Origin: Mesorhizobium sp. ORS 3324 | GTDB taxonomy: Bacteria; Pseudomonadota; Alphaproteobacteria; Rhizobiales; Rhizobiaceae | Assembly (NCBI GenBank): GCA_000824825.2 | Contig: LM655188.1 | Location: 95,053-159,052 of the forward strand | DNA length: 64,000 nt | Reading direction: 5' to 3' | Shown: positions 46,265 through 55,266 of the stretch, one piece after another | Position numbering within the stretch: the stretch's first letter is position 1 | How the letters are laid out: each line of letters opens with the position of its first letter | Position numbers and translations under genes: made by a program | The notes under the pieces: generated by a model | The model's database searches: none | The model's input: only the letters and a program-made list of their open reading frames with translations | What the model was told of the DNA's origin: nothing

Positions 46265-48172
46265 ATGGCGTCACGCTACCATGAGGTCTATGAGGGCTGG
46301 AAACGCGACCCCATAGGGTTCTGGGCCGACGCGGCCAAGGCGATCGACTGGTATTCGCCTTATGAAAAAGTCTTCGATCCGGAAGCCGGCGTCTATGGCC
46401 GCTGGTTCCTTGGCGCCACCTGCAACACCTGCTTCAACGCCATCGACCGCCACGTGGCGGGAGGCCGCGCCGACCAGCTGGCGCTGATCCACGACAGCGC
46501 CATCACCGGCACGATCCGGAAATTCACCTATGCCGAGCTGAAGCGCGAGGTGGTCGCGCTCGCTTCGGTGCTGAAGAACCGCGGCATCGGCAAGGGCGAC
46601 CGCATCATCATCTACATGCCGATGGTGGCGGAAGCGGCGATTGCCATGCTCGCCTCGGCGCGCATCGGCGCCGTGCATTCGGTGGTCTTCGGCGGCTTCG
46701 CCTCGCACGAGCTCGCCACCCGCATCGACGACGCCAAGCCGAAGCTGATCATCTCCGCCTCCTGCGGCCTGGAGCCCGGACGCGTCGTCGCCTACAAACC
46801 GCTGCTCGACAAGGCGATCGAGATGTCGAAGCACAAGCCCGATGCCTGCCTCATCCTGCAGCGCGAGCAGCTGCGCTGCGAGCTGAAGGACAATTTCGAC
46901 ATCGACTATGCCGACGCGGTCGCCCGCGAGCGCGCGGCCGGCGCCAATGTCGACTGCGTGCCGGTTTTAGCCACCGACCCGCTCTACATCATCTACACGT
47001 CGGGCACGACCGGCCAGCCGAAGGGCATTGTGCGCGACAATGGCGGCCATATGGTCGCGCTGAAATGGACGATGGACAACGAGTTCGGCGTCAAGCCGGG
47101 CGAGGTGTTCTGGGCGGCCTCCGATGTCGGCTGGGTGGTCGGCCATTCCTACATCGTCTACGGCCCGCTGCTGCATGGCGCGACCAGCGTATTGTTCGAA
47201 GGCAAGCCGATCGGCACGCCGGACGCCGGCACCTACTGGCGCGTGATATCGGAGCATGGCGTGGTGGCGCTGTTCACGGCGCCCACCGCCTTCCGCGCCA
47301 TCAAGGGGCAGGACCCCCAGGGCGAATTCGTGCCTAAATACGATCTGTCGAAGTTCCGCACTCTGTTCCTCGCCGGCGAGCGCGCCGACCCCGAGACCAT
47401 CAAATGGGCGGAGCAGAAGCTCAACCGCCCGGTGATCGACCATTGGTGGCAGACCGAGACCGGATCGCCGATGACCATCAACCCGGCAGGCTTAGGTCTT
47501 TTGCCGGTGAAATACGGCTCGCCCGGCGTGCCGATGCCCGGCTACGACATCCGCGTGCTCGACGACGCCGGCCATGAGGTGCCGCGCGGCACGCTCGGCA
47601 ATGTCGTGGTCAAGCTGCCGCTGCCGGCGGGCTGCCTGCCGACGCTGTGGAATGCCGACGCCCGCTTCCGCCAAGCCTATCTCGAGGAGTTCCCCGGCTA
47701 CTACAAGACGGCCGACGCCGGCATGATCGACGAGGACGGCTACCTCTACGTCATGGCCCGCACCGACGACATCATCAACGTAGCCGGCCATCGGCTTTCG
47801 ACCGGGGCCATGGAAGAGGTTCTGGCTGCCCATCCGGACGTCGCCGAATGCGCGGTGATCGGCATCGCCGACGCCATGAAGGGCCAGGTACCGCTCGGCT
47901 TCGTCGTGCTCAACGCCGGCGTGTCGCGCGACAGCGGTGCGATCGAAAGCGAAGTGGTAGGCCTGGTGCGCGAGCGGATCGGCCCGGTCGCCGCGTTCAA
48001 GACGGTGGTGACGATCAAGCGGCTGCCCAAGACCCGCTCCGGCAAGATCCTGCGCGGCACGATGCAGAAGATCGCCGACAAGGAGGAATGGACCATGCCG
48101 GCGACCATCGACGATCCTGCGATCCTGGACGAGATCGCGGCGGCATTGAAGGGACGCGGTTTCGGAGTCTAG
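46265..48172 (+). CDS. prpE: propionyl-CoA synthetase
   Basis: A 635-residue acyl-CoA synthetase of the ANL superfamily that activates propionate through an acyl-adenylate. The start SRYHEVYEGWKRDPIGFWADA is typical of PrpE rather than Acs. Core motifs: YIIYTSGTTGQPKGIVRDNGGH, the adenylate-binding WWQTETG, and the C-terminal catalytic lysine in KTRSGKILRGTMQKIA. GGAGGAAG precedes the ATG. Confidence 0.92.
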   Translation: MASRYHEVYEGWKRDPIGFWADAAKAIDWYSPYEKVFDPEAGVYGRWFLGATCNTCFNAIDRHVAGGRADQLALIHDSAITGTIRKFTYAELKREVVALASVLKNRGIGKGDRIIIYMPMVAEAAIAMLASARIGAVHSVVFGGFASHELATRIDDAKPKLIISASCGLEPGRVVAYKPLLDKAIEMSKHKPDACLILQREQLRCELKDNFDIDYADAVARERAAGANVDCVPVLATDPLYIIYTSGTTGQPKGIVRDNGGHMVALKWTMDNEFGVKPGEVFWAASDVGWVVGHSYIVYGPLLHGATSVLFEGKPIGTPDAGTYWRVISEHGVVALFTAPTAFRAIKGQDPQGEFVPKYDLSKFRTLFLAGERADPETIKWAEQKLNRPVIDHWWQTETGSPMTINPAGLGLLPVKYGSPGVPMPGYDIRVLDDAGHEVPRGTLGNVVVKLPLPAGCLPTLWNADARFRQAYLEEFPGYYKTADAGMIDEDGYLYVMARTDDIINVAGHRLSTGAMEEVLAAHPDVAECAVIGIADAMKGQVPLGFVVLNAGVSRDSGAIESEVVGLVRERIGPVAAFKTVVTIKRLPKTRSGKILRGTMQKIADKEEWTMPATIDDPAILDEIAAALKGRGFGV

Positions 48173-48302
48173 CCGTCGCAGCCTCAGGATCGGACTGCAA
48201 CGTCAGGCGCTTGCACGAATCCGTCCCGCACTGCAATCGCCTGTTGTGCAATGCAGCAACAGACCCTAAAGTTCGCCTGGGGGGCCATTCCCAAGGCAAG
48301 GC

Positions 48303-49382
48303 ATGGCTCAGCACAAGACGACTTTCGGCGGCGTCGACATATTGCGTTTCCTCGCCGCCGTCATGGTGATGTTCTATCACTACGGTTTCTGGGTATGGGC
48401 GTTTCCCGACGGCGTCTCGGCGCGCGCCACCGGCGGGATACCGGCCCATCCCGAGATGGCCTTCGTCGGCTCCGGCTGGGTCGGCGTGCAGGTGTTCTTC
48501 GTCATCAGCGGCTTCGTCATCGCCTTCAGCGCCGAGAACTCGACGCCGCTCAAATTTTTCGAGGCACGCGTCAGGCGGCTGGCGCCGGCGGTCTGGGTCT
48601 GCGCGCCGATTTCGGCGATCGTGCTGTTGCTGACCGACATTTCCTGGCCGACCGATGCCGTGGTGCGACTTGCCCGCACCGCGCTGTTCGTGCCGTTCGA
48701 GCCATGGGTGGACAGCGTCTACTGGACGCTCGGCATCGAGATTGCCTTCTACGCCATCGTCTGGATTCTGCTGAGGCTAGGCCGTTTCGACCTGATGGAA
48801 ACCGTCGCCATAGTCATCGGTGTCGTCAGCACGCTGTTCTGGTGCCTCTATTTCGCCCTCGGCTGGACCGATCTCGCCGAGACACGCTGGCTGCAGCTCA
48901 CCCTGGTGCATCATGGCGCATTCTTCGCCGTCGGTGTGCTGCTGTGGCTGATGCGCTTCAAGGCCGTGACCTTCCCGCGCCTCGGCTTCGCGGCGCTGTT
49001 CCTCGCCGGTGGCGCGCTGCAGATCGCAAGCTCCGTCGACGTGCACAGCATCAAGGTGGACGCCGCCATGCCCAATGCGCCGCCGATCATCATCTTCCTC
49101 GCGGCGGTGGCGCTCATGGCGTGGTCGCTCAAGCTCAATCTCTCCTGGCGCGGCTGGCGCCGCATCGGGCTGATGACCTATCCGCTCTATCTCATCCACG
49201 ATGTCGTCGGCGCGGCGATGCTCGGCGCCCTGATCCGCGCCGGTGTGCCCTATCTCGTCTCGATCCCGATCGTCGGCGCGGCCGTGATCGCGGCAAGCTG
49301 GCTGGTGGCGGCCGAGGCCGAGCCACGCATCCGGCTTCTGCTCGACCACACGCTTTTCCGTTACCGGCTCAAGGCCGCCTGA
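48303..49382 (+). CDS. acyltransferase 3 (OafA/ExoZ family)
   Basis: A 359-residue integral membrane acyltransferase. The family start GGVDILRFLAAVMVMFYHYGFW carries the catalytic-type His (H23 region), followed by GWVGVQVFFVISGFVIAFSA and about ten helices, ending with YPLYLIHDVVG. Such proteins add acetyl groups to polysaccharides or lipids. The closeness to the exo cluster (about 6 kb) makes exopolysaccharide a possible target, but this is inference. Confidence 0.9.
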   Translation: MAQHKTTFGGVDILRFLAAVMVMFYHYGFWVWAFPDGVSARATGGIPAHPEMAFVGSGWVGVQVFFVISGFVIAFSAENSTPLKFFEARVRRLAPAVWVCAPISAIVLLLTDISWPTDAVVRLARTALFVPFEPWVDSVYWTLGIEIAFYAIVWILLRLGRFDLMETVAIVIGVVSTLFWCLYFALGWTDLAETRWLQLTLVHHGAFFAVGVLLWLMRFKAVTFPRLGFAALFLAGGALQIASSVDVHSIKVDAAMPNAPPIIIFLAAVALMAWSLKLNLSWRGWRRIGLMTYPLYLIHDVVGAAMLGALIRAGVPYLVSIPIVGAAVIAASWLVAAEAEPRIRLLLDHTLFRYRLKAA

Positions 49383-49495
49383 GCCAGCGACATGGCGAGG
49401 GCTCCTGCGTCAGCAGCGCATCGCCAGCCGGTGTGGAAATGTTCGCGCTCGGCTGATATCGAGGCTCGGTCGGCGCTCCATGGCGCGATCCCAGC

Positions 49496-50287
49496 ATGAG
49501 TACCGAGCCCAAATCCGTGAGCCTGTTCCAACGATCGAGACGACCCCGGCCCTTGCCGCGCGAACGCCTGGTGATGGACATGCGTGAGACGGTGGTCTAC
49601 GCGGTCGGCGACGTGCATGGCTGCTATGACGAGCTGCGCGCGCTGGAGCGGAAGATTGAGCTCGACGCGCAGGCTTTCCGCGGCCGCAAGATCATCATCA
49701 TGCTCGGCGACTATGTCGACCGCGGGCCCAATTCGCGGCGTGTGATCGAGCATCTGATGGCGCCGCCGCCAAAAGGCTTCATGCGCGTGTGCCTGGCCGG
49801 AAACCACGAGGCGGCGATGCTCGCCTATCTCGACGGCCACCTGTCGCGGGAGCCGTGGCTCCGCGTCGGCGGACGGGAGACGCTGTTCTCCTACGGCGTC
49901 GATCCGGAGCGGCTCGCGAGCCTCTACGCCTCCGACGACGAGGTGGACGAGCGCATTCGCGAGACTATCCCCGCCAGCCATATCGCCTTCATGCGCACGC
50001 TGCCGGTGATGGTCTGTTCGGAAAAATTCGTCTTCGTCCATGCCGGCATCAGGCCGGGCATCGCGCTCGAAGCGCAGGACGAGGCCGACCTGCTCAACAT
50101 CCGCGAGGAGTTCTTCCGGGCCGCGCATAGCCTCGACCGCTGGGTGGTGCATGGACACACCATCGTCGACGTTCCGAAGCTCGACGGACGCCGGCTCGAC
50201 ATCGACACCGGGGCCTTCCAGAGCGGACGGCTGACCGCCCTCAGGATCGTCGGCAAATACGGCCGGCTGCTGTCGAACAGGGATTGA
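49496..50287 (+). CDS. metallophosphoesterase (PPP-type serine/threonine phosphatase-like)
   Basis: A 263-residue cytoplasmic phosphoesterase with the three metal motifs GDVHGCYDE (38-46), GDYVDRGPNSR and GNHEAAML, then VHGHT near 216. It resembles bacterial PrpA/ApaH-like phosphatases; protein or Ap4A hydrolysis cannot be told apart. The N-terminal 30 residues are basic and Pro-rich and probably disordered. It stands alone. Confidence 0.9.
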   Translation: MSTEPKSVSLFQRSRRPRPLPRERLVMDMRETVVYAVGDVHGCYDELRALERKIELDAQAFRGRKIIIMLGDYVDRGPNSRRVIEHLMAPPPKGFMRVCLAGNHEAAMLAYLDGHLSREPWLRVGGRETLFSYGVDPERLASLYASDDEVDERIRETIPASHIAFMRTLPVMVCSEKFVFVHAGIRPGIALEAQDEADLLNIREEFFRAAHSLDRWVVHGHTIVDVPKLDGRRLDIDTGAFQSGRLTALRIVGKYGRLLSNRD

Positions 50288-50299
50288 GGGAGAGTTTCC

Positions 50300-50407
50300 T
50301 GGAGCGCTTCACCGTTTCACGGAAACGGCGAATCGCTCTATCTCCTTGTTTTGACGCAATTCCGGACGGAAAACCGCTCACGCTTTTCCTGGAATTGCTC
50401 TGGAGTA
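50300..50407. repeat. dispersed repeat (family C)
   Basis: It contains gagcgcttcaccgtttcacg, then gaaacggcgaatcgctct and the closing cttttcctggaattgctct shared with 1-23 and 55247-55266. The first part pairs with itself (accgtttcacggaaacgg). It follows the phosphoesterase stop. Confidence 0.75.
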
Positions 50408-50488
50408 GTTCGGACCGCTCCGCGTATTAATTCCGGAAGACGAAACGCCAGGCAACGCCGTCACGGGGCAAGCACGGTCTCGCCGCTC

Positions 50489-51478
50489 TCAGGTCGGCGC
50501 AAGCTCGGCATCTGGGGCGGCGCCAAAGGACAGCAGGTCGCCCTGCCATTTGCTGCGCTTGAGGAACTGTTCCCAAGTCACAGCATCCGGATCGATTTTC
50601 CGACTCCAGGTCAGATCGCGCTCAGGGGCGTAGTAGCCATATTCGACGGCGTATTCGACCATACCCACCAACTCGCGTACGAGATGCTCATTGTCGGCGA
50701 AGCCGGGAAAATGGCGCAACAGGTCTTCACGCGAATAGGCCGACGCATAGCGCGCGCGCTTTCCGGTGACCCGCACAAACGTGTCCACCATTTGTTGCGC
50801 CGAGATAAACTCGCCGATCACAGGCAGGACTTCGCCAGCGTATCGCGCCGGGTGGTCAAAGATCTCGCGCACTGGCGGGCCGGCCGCGGTGAGTGGATCA
50901 CAGAACGGCATGGGGATATCCGGCGGCAAGTATATGGCAAACGTTATGCCGTCCTCCCCGGCCTGCGGCACGTAATATTCCAGGAAGTTGGTGTAGTAAA
51001 ACGCCAGATACACAAACGAGCTACGGACGGGCAGGCCGCGAATATAGTCCTCTACCTTTGCCTTGTCCGTGAAATGCGGCGCCCACTTGGTGCCGCCGGT
51101 GATTGCTTCGACATTTTCCAGTCCGCTGAACACCACGTGCTCGACGCCAGCGGCCACCGCCGCATCGGCCAACTCCTTGCCCAGGCTAAGTTCGGGTTCC
51201 GCCGGCGGCACCTTGACGATGGGCGGTGTCATCAAGAATGCCCCAGCCGAGCCTTTCATTGCTTCGGTCAGATCGGCCTGCCTGCCGAGTTCAAGAGGCG
51301 CCGCCACGACTTCGGCACCCTTCTTCGCCAGGGCCTGCGCGGGTTGGCTGTCGAGGCGCCGCGTCAGGGCGCGTACCCGGTAGCGCCCACTGTCGAGCAA
51401 GGAATTGGCGACGCTACGGCCTTGCTTGCTCGAGGCGCCAACGACGGTGATCAGAGGTCTGGTATCGGCTTGGCTCAT
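50489..51478 (-). CDS. NmrA-type NAD(P)-binding protein
   Basis: A 329-residue atypical short-chain dehydrogenase. The Rossmann motif is VVGASSKQGRSVANSLL and the adenine region RALTRR. There is no YxxxK pair where SDR enzymes have it, which suits NmrA/HSCARG-like redox sensors or reductases such as quinone reductases. It is divergent from the LysR-type gene across 154 bp and is its likely target. Confidence 0.85.
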   Translation of the reverse strand: MSQADTRPLITVVGASSKQGRSVANSLLDSGRYRVRALTRRLDSQPAQALAKKGAEVVAAPLELGRQADLTEAMKGSAGAFLMTPPIVKVPPAEPELSLGKELADAAVAAGVEHVVFSGLENVEAITGGTKWAPHFTDKAKVEDYIRGLPVRSSFVYLAFYYTNFLEYYVPQAGEDGITFAIYLPPDIPMPFCDPLTAAGPPVREIFDHPARYAGEVLPVIGEFISAQQMVDTFVRVTGKRARYASAYSREDLLRHFPGFADNEHLVRELVGMVEYAVEYGYYAPERDLTWSRKIDPDAVTWEQFLKRSKWQGDLLSFGAAPDAELAPT

Positions 51479-51591
51479 GCTGGCTATCCTGGTTAAGGGC
51501 GGAATCGCTTCCGCCTACGATCGACCCCTCCACCACGGCCTCGGGCGCGCCGCGTGTCGGCCTTGACCACGGAATCTCGGCTGGCGCGTGC

Positions 51592-51607
51592 TATATTGGA
51601 AATTATA
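51592..51607. promoter_or_regulatory. possible LysR-type binding dyad
   Basis: TATATTGGAAATTATA is an AT-rich dyad in an otherwise GC-rich intergenic space, 25 bp upstream of the LysR-type start. It has the size of LysR sites but does not fit the T-N11-A rule exactly. Confidence 0.3.
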
Positions 51608-51632
51608 AAAATGTTCGGCTACTATCCGTGCT

Positions 51633-52544
51633 GTGGATACCAAGCGCCTGGACCTCAATCTGTTGGTTACCCTGGAGACGCTGCTGGTCGAGCGGAACGT
51701 CACGAAGGCGGCTGCCCGACTGCACCTGAGCCAGCCCGCGGTAAGCGCCCAGCTAAACCGCCTCCGGCGCGAGTTCGATGACCCGCTGCTAATTCCTGCC
51801 CAGCGAGGTATGACGCCGACGGCCAAAGCAATGGAGTTGCTCGATCCGTTGCGCCAGGCTCTTGATCAAGTTCGCGGCACGGTCGCTTCGCATAGGAACT
51901 TCGATCCGGCGAAGGCCAACCTGACCTTCGCAATCGCTTGCACGGACTATCTACAAGCGGCGGTGGTCAAGCCGCTCGTTGTGGAACTCAGGAGGCGAGC
52001 GCCCGGTGTTCGCGTCGCGATCCGCAATCTGGACGTGGCGCAGCTAGAAGCGCAGATGGCGCGCGGCGATGTGGATTTGGCGCTCATGACACCGCAGGCG
52101 GCCTCGCCAGGTCTTCGCACTCGCCATCTGTTCGATGAGCGCTATGTGCTGATCGGCCGCCGGAAGCATCCGCGGCTGCGGGACGGAATCACGGTCGCTG
52201 AATTTGCTGAGCTAGAGCAAGTGATCGTATCTTTGGACGGAGGCAGCTTCGTGACGCCGCTGGACAGTGCTTTGGCTGCTCTCGGACACAAGCGCAACGT
52301 GGTGCTCTCTGCGGCTTCGCTCCTGTTTGTCCCCGAGATCGTGTCTCACTCGGACTTCGTGGCGCTCGTCCCGGAACGGCTGGTACGCAACTCTGCGGAC
52401 CAGCTTGAAGTAATGGACTGTCCACTCCCCGTCGAAGGCTTTGCTGTGGGAATGGTGTGGCATGAGCGCAATCACGGACACAGCGGCCAGCGCTGGATCC
52501 GTGAAGCTGTTGTCTCACTTGTCGCGCATCAATCCTCGCCCTAG
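51633..52544 (+). CDS. LysR-family transcriptional regulator
   Basis: A 303-residue regulator starting with GTG. The winged helix-turn-helix is KRLDLNLLVTLETLLVERN followed by TKAAARLHLSQPAVSAQLNRLR. The C-terminal effector domain (about 90-300) has the two-lobe layout and ends VRNSADQLEVMDCPLPVEGF. It resembles NodD/LinR-type members by the LLVERNVTKAAARL start. Divergent arrangement suggests control of the NmrA-type gene. Confidence 0.92.
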   Translation: MDTKRLDLNLLVTLETLLVERNVTKAAARLHLSQPAVSAQLNRLRREFDDPLLIPAQRGMTPTAKAMELLDPLRQALDQVRGTVASHRNFDPAKANLTFAIACTDYLQAAVVKPLVVELRRRAPGVRVAIRNLDVAQLEAQMARGDVDLALMTPQAASPGLRTRHLFDERYVLIGRRKHPRLRDGITVAEFAELEQVIVSLDGGSFVTPLDSALAALGHKRNVVLSAASLLFVPEIVSHSDFVALVPERLVRNSADQLEVMDCPLPVEGFAVGMVWHERNHGHSGQRWIREAVVSLVAHQSSP

Positions 52545-52682
52545 GCGCGGAACAATCCGGACTGGAGTCAAAACCCAATCAGTTGCCGATTTGAACGACC
52601 GAGTTCGGATCCTCCTCGGACATTTTGACGCGGAGCTGGGACGGCGCAAGTTGACCCATTCTTGCCGTTCCGTCCCGTCACC

Positions 52683-52847
52683 TCAAACGTCCGGATTCGG
52701 GTGACGAGCTGCCATTTCGCTGCCCTGGTCCCGATGGGATCGAAATCCGAACCCGTTCTTGAACCACGCTCTCATGTCACGTCCCACCTTCTGCAAGTAG
52801 GGTTCCAGCAGGTCGATGGCGCGATCGGACTGGCCGAGCAGTTCACC
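52683..52847 (-). pseudogene. decayed C-terminal fragment of a TPR adenylate cyclase
   Basis: The minus-strand frame reads GELLGQSDRAIDLLEPYLQK, then VGRDMRAWFKNG before losing similarity. It parallels the end of the neighbouring intact cyclase (CLLGDFDEAFALLEDLLPHA, then AWVRYDSDF). A stop codon closes the frame upstream and the catalytic part is missing. The rest of the 490-bp gap (52545-53034) holds nothing I can assign. Confidence 0.6.
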
Positions 52848-53034
52848 TCAACTCGACGCTCCATTTCTTGGTGGGCGACGCGGCCGAAGAAGGCGCCGGC
52901 GATGATGGCGGAACAGTCGGAACTCTATCCCGACGTGCCGGGCCTCGAGCCCGATGCCCGCTATTCCGAGCGATAGGCGAGCATTCTTCTCAATGCGTAG
53001 AAAGAACAGCGCCGCCTGGCGGCAGCCGGGTGCG

Positions 53035-54900
53035 CTATCGCGCCAGCTCCAGCACCTTCTGCCAGCGCGGCAGGCCGTGCAGGGTTGCGAAGTCAGAATC
53101 GTACCTGACCCACGCTTTCGTCTCGTGATTGGCGTGCGGCAGAAGGTCCTCCAGCAGCGCGAAGGCTTCGTCGAAGTCGCCCAGCAGGCAGCGGACGCAG
53201 GCGATGTTGTAGCGCGTCAGAATGTCGTCGGGGTCGATGGCGAGCGCGCGCGCCGCCCATTCCCGCGCCCGCTCGCGGTCGCCGAGCACGACCAGAGCGT
53301 TGGCGCCCATATAGGCAGGCCGCGGATTCTCGGGGTGCTTTTCAAGCACCCGCTTGGCCCGTTCCAGTCCCTCGCGGGCAGCCCACAGTTCCTTGTCCCG
53401 CAACGCGAGGGATCGATAGATCTGCACGAGCAGAAGCATCGACTGATAGTCGGTGGGGTTGAGCTCAGCGGCGCGCGCAAAATGCTCGGCAGCCATCTCG
53501 AACTTGCCCTGCGCCTGGCATGTGCGCGCGTAGAAATAATGCGCCTCGAACAGATTGGGGTTGCGGGCGATCGCCTTCTCGTACTCGGCCTCGGCTTCCT
53601 GATATCGTTCCCCGACCGAGAGGGCCAGACCGCGCGAGGCGTGCGCTTCGCCAAGACTGGGGTCAATGTCGAGGGCCCTGGCGCTGTTGGCCAGAATGGC
53701 CTCGAGCGAGACCTTTACGTCATAGTGCAGGAACAAAAACGAATCGCAGTCGGCGATGCCTGCGTAGGCGCGCGCATAGAGCGGATCGAGCTCGATCGCC
53801 TTGGCGAACATGCGCCTTGCCAGCAGGTAGTAGGATTTCGAGCCGCGGTGGACGAACTCGCGTCCGCGCAGGTAATAGGTATAGGCCTCGACGTTCTCGG
53901 TCGGCGCCTGCCGGATCGCCTGCTTTTCCTCCGGCAACAGCCTGACCTTAAGCTGATCGACGATCGTGTGCGTGATCTCGTCCTGGATGGCGAAGATATC
54001 GGTCAGGTCGCGGTCGTAACGGTCGGCCCAGACATGGCCGCCGCTCTTGCCGTCGATCAACTGACCGGTGACGCGAACTCGTTGCGCAGCCTTGCGGACG
54101 CTACCCTCAAGTAGGTACCTCACGCCCAACTCGGCGGCCACCTGTTGCAGCTTCACCACTCTGCCCTTGTAGGTGAACACGTTATTGCGGCCGATCACGA
54201 ACAGGCCCGATATCTTGGACAGATCGGTTATGATGTCCTCTGTGATGCCGTCAGCAAAATATTCCTGCTCGGGGTCGCCGCTCATGTTGTTGAAGGGCAG
54301 CACGGCGATCGACGGCTTTTCCCCAGCGGCGGGTTCGGCCTCGAGGTCGACAGAGACGGTCGAGGATCGCGGCTGCCCGATCCCGGCGAAGAGATCGACA
54401 TGATAGACCCTGACGGGGCGGTCGATGTTCTTCAGCACCTGCTCGCCAGCGTCCTCGAAGGCGAGGTCCAGCCGGTTGCCGACATTGTCGCGGACGGAGC
54501 CGGACACCGCGACGCCGCCCGGCCTGGCTATCGATTCTATGCGCGCGGCAACGTTGACGCCGTCGCCGTAAATGTCATTGTCCTCGACGATGATGTCGCC
54601 GAGATGGATGCCGATGCGGAACTCGATGCGGCTCTCTGCCGGCACGCCGGCATTGCGCTCGCGCATCGCCCGCTGGATCTCGGCGGCGCAGGCGACGGCG
54701 TTTACGACGCTCGGGAACTCGACCAGCATGCCGTCGCCGGTGAGCTTGACGATCCGCCCGTGATGCTCGGCGATCCTGCCGTCCGCCATCTCGCGGCGGT
54801 GCGCCTTGAGCGCGGCCAGCGTTCCCACCTCGTCGAGGCCCATCAGCCTGCTGTAGCCAACCACGTCGGCTGCGAATATCGCCGTGAGCCGGCGCTCCAT
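53035..54900 (-). CDS. class III adenylate/guanylate cyclase with TPR repeats
   Basis: A 621-residue protein. The N-terminal cyclase domain (about 1-165) keeps both metal aspartates, D12 in FAADVVGYSRLM and D56 in KLTGDGMLVEF, and the DIYGDGVNVAARIE loop. A TolB-like middle section follows (SIAVLPFNNMSGDPEQEYFA, near 193-310). About eight TPR-type helices make up the rest (YARAYAGIADCDSF, GLALSVGERYQEAEAEYEKA, FARAAELNPTDYQS). Cytoplasmic, no helices. Rhizobia have many such paralogues; cAMP rather than cGMP is assumed. Confidence 0.92.
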   Translation of the reverse strand: MERRLTAIFAADVVGYSRLMGLDEVGTLAALKAHRREMADGRIAEHHGRIVKLTGDGMLVEFPSVVNAVACAAEIQRAMRERNAGVPAESRIEFRIGIHLGDIIVEDNDIYGDGVNVAARIESIARPGGVAVSGSVRDNVGNRLDLAFEDAGEQVLKNIDRPVRVYHVDLFAGIGQPRSSTVSVDLEAEPAAGEKPSIAVLPFNNMSGDPEQEYFADGITEDIITDLSKISGLFVIGRNNVFTYKGRVVKLQQVAAELGVRYLLEGSVRKAAQRVRVTGQLIDGKSGGHVWADRYDRDLTDIFAIQDEITHTIVDQLKVRLLPEEKQAIRQAPTENVEAYTYYLRGREFVHRGSKSYYLLARRMFAKAIELDPLYARAYAGIADCDSFLFLHYDVKVSLEAILANSARALDIDPSLGEAHASRGLALSVGERYQEAEAEYEKAIARNPNLFEAHYFYARTCQAQGKFEMAAEHFARAAELNPTDYQSMLLLVQIYRSLALRDKELWAAREGLERAKRVLEKHPENPRPAYMGANALVVLGDRERAREWAARALAIDPDDILTRYNIACVRCLLGDFDEAFALLEDLLPHANHETKAWVRYDSDFATLHGLPRWQKVLELAR

Positions 54901-55193
54901 GTGTGCAACCCGGATTTTTCGAAGAAGCCTAAAATATCAGGTTCGGCGCTACGTGCCATATGTAAATCCCACTGGCGCCGCCTGAGCATCAGCGGGATTG
55001 CGGCTCGGAAAGTTCGATCGACCGGACCTCTGCGGGAACCGCTTGGCACTTCTGCCAAGCCACCCAGCCCGCACCCAAACCGATGTCCGAATTGGCGCTA
55101 AACCGACATTGGCGCCGCGATCCGAGTAGGATCGAACGGCAGGGGTCCACCCCATCTTGGCTATTGGCGCAGCGAAGCTGATGGGGTTTTTGA
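54901..55193. other. gap before the exo cluster
   Basis: No convincing gene. At 55149-55187 the arms ACCCCATC / GATGGGGT face each other across 23 bases and are followed on the plus strand by TTTT, but no plus-strand gene ends here. Confidence 0.4.
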
Positions 55194-55266
55194 CCCTAAA
55201 GCGCGTCGCGTTGAAGCGGATTCAGGCGACGCGCTATAAGTCTTTGTTTTTTCCTGGAATTGCTCT
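55194..55266. repeat. dispersed repeat (family C)
   Basis: It includes taaagcgcgtcgcgttgaag, its partial inverse caggcgacgcgctataagtc and the end tttcctggaattgctcta. Its last bases overlap the exoP stop codon. Confidence 0.75.
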
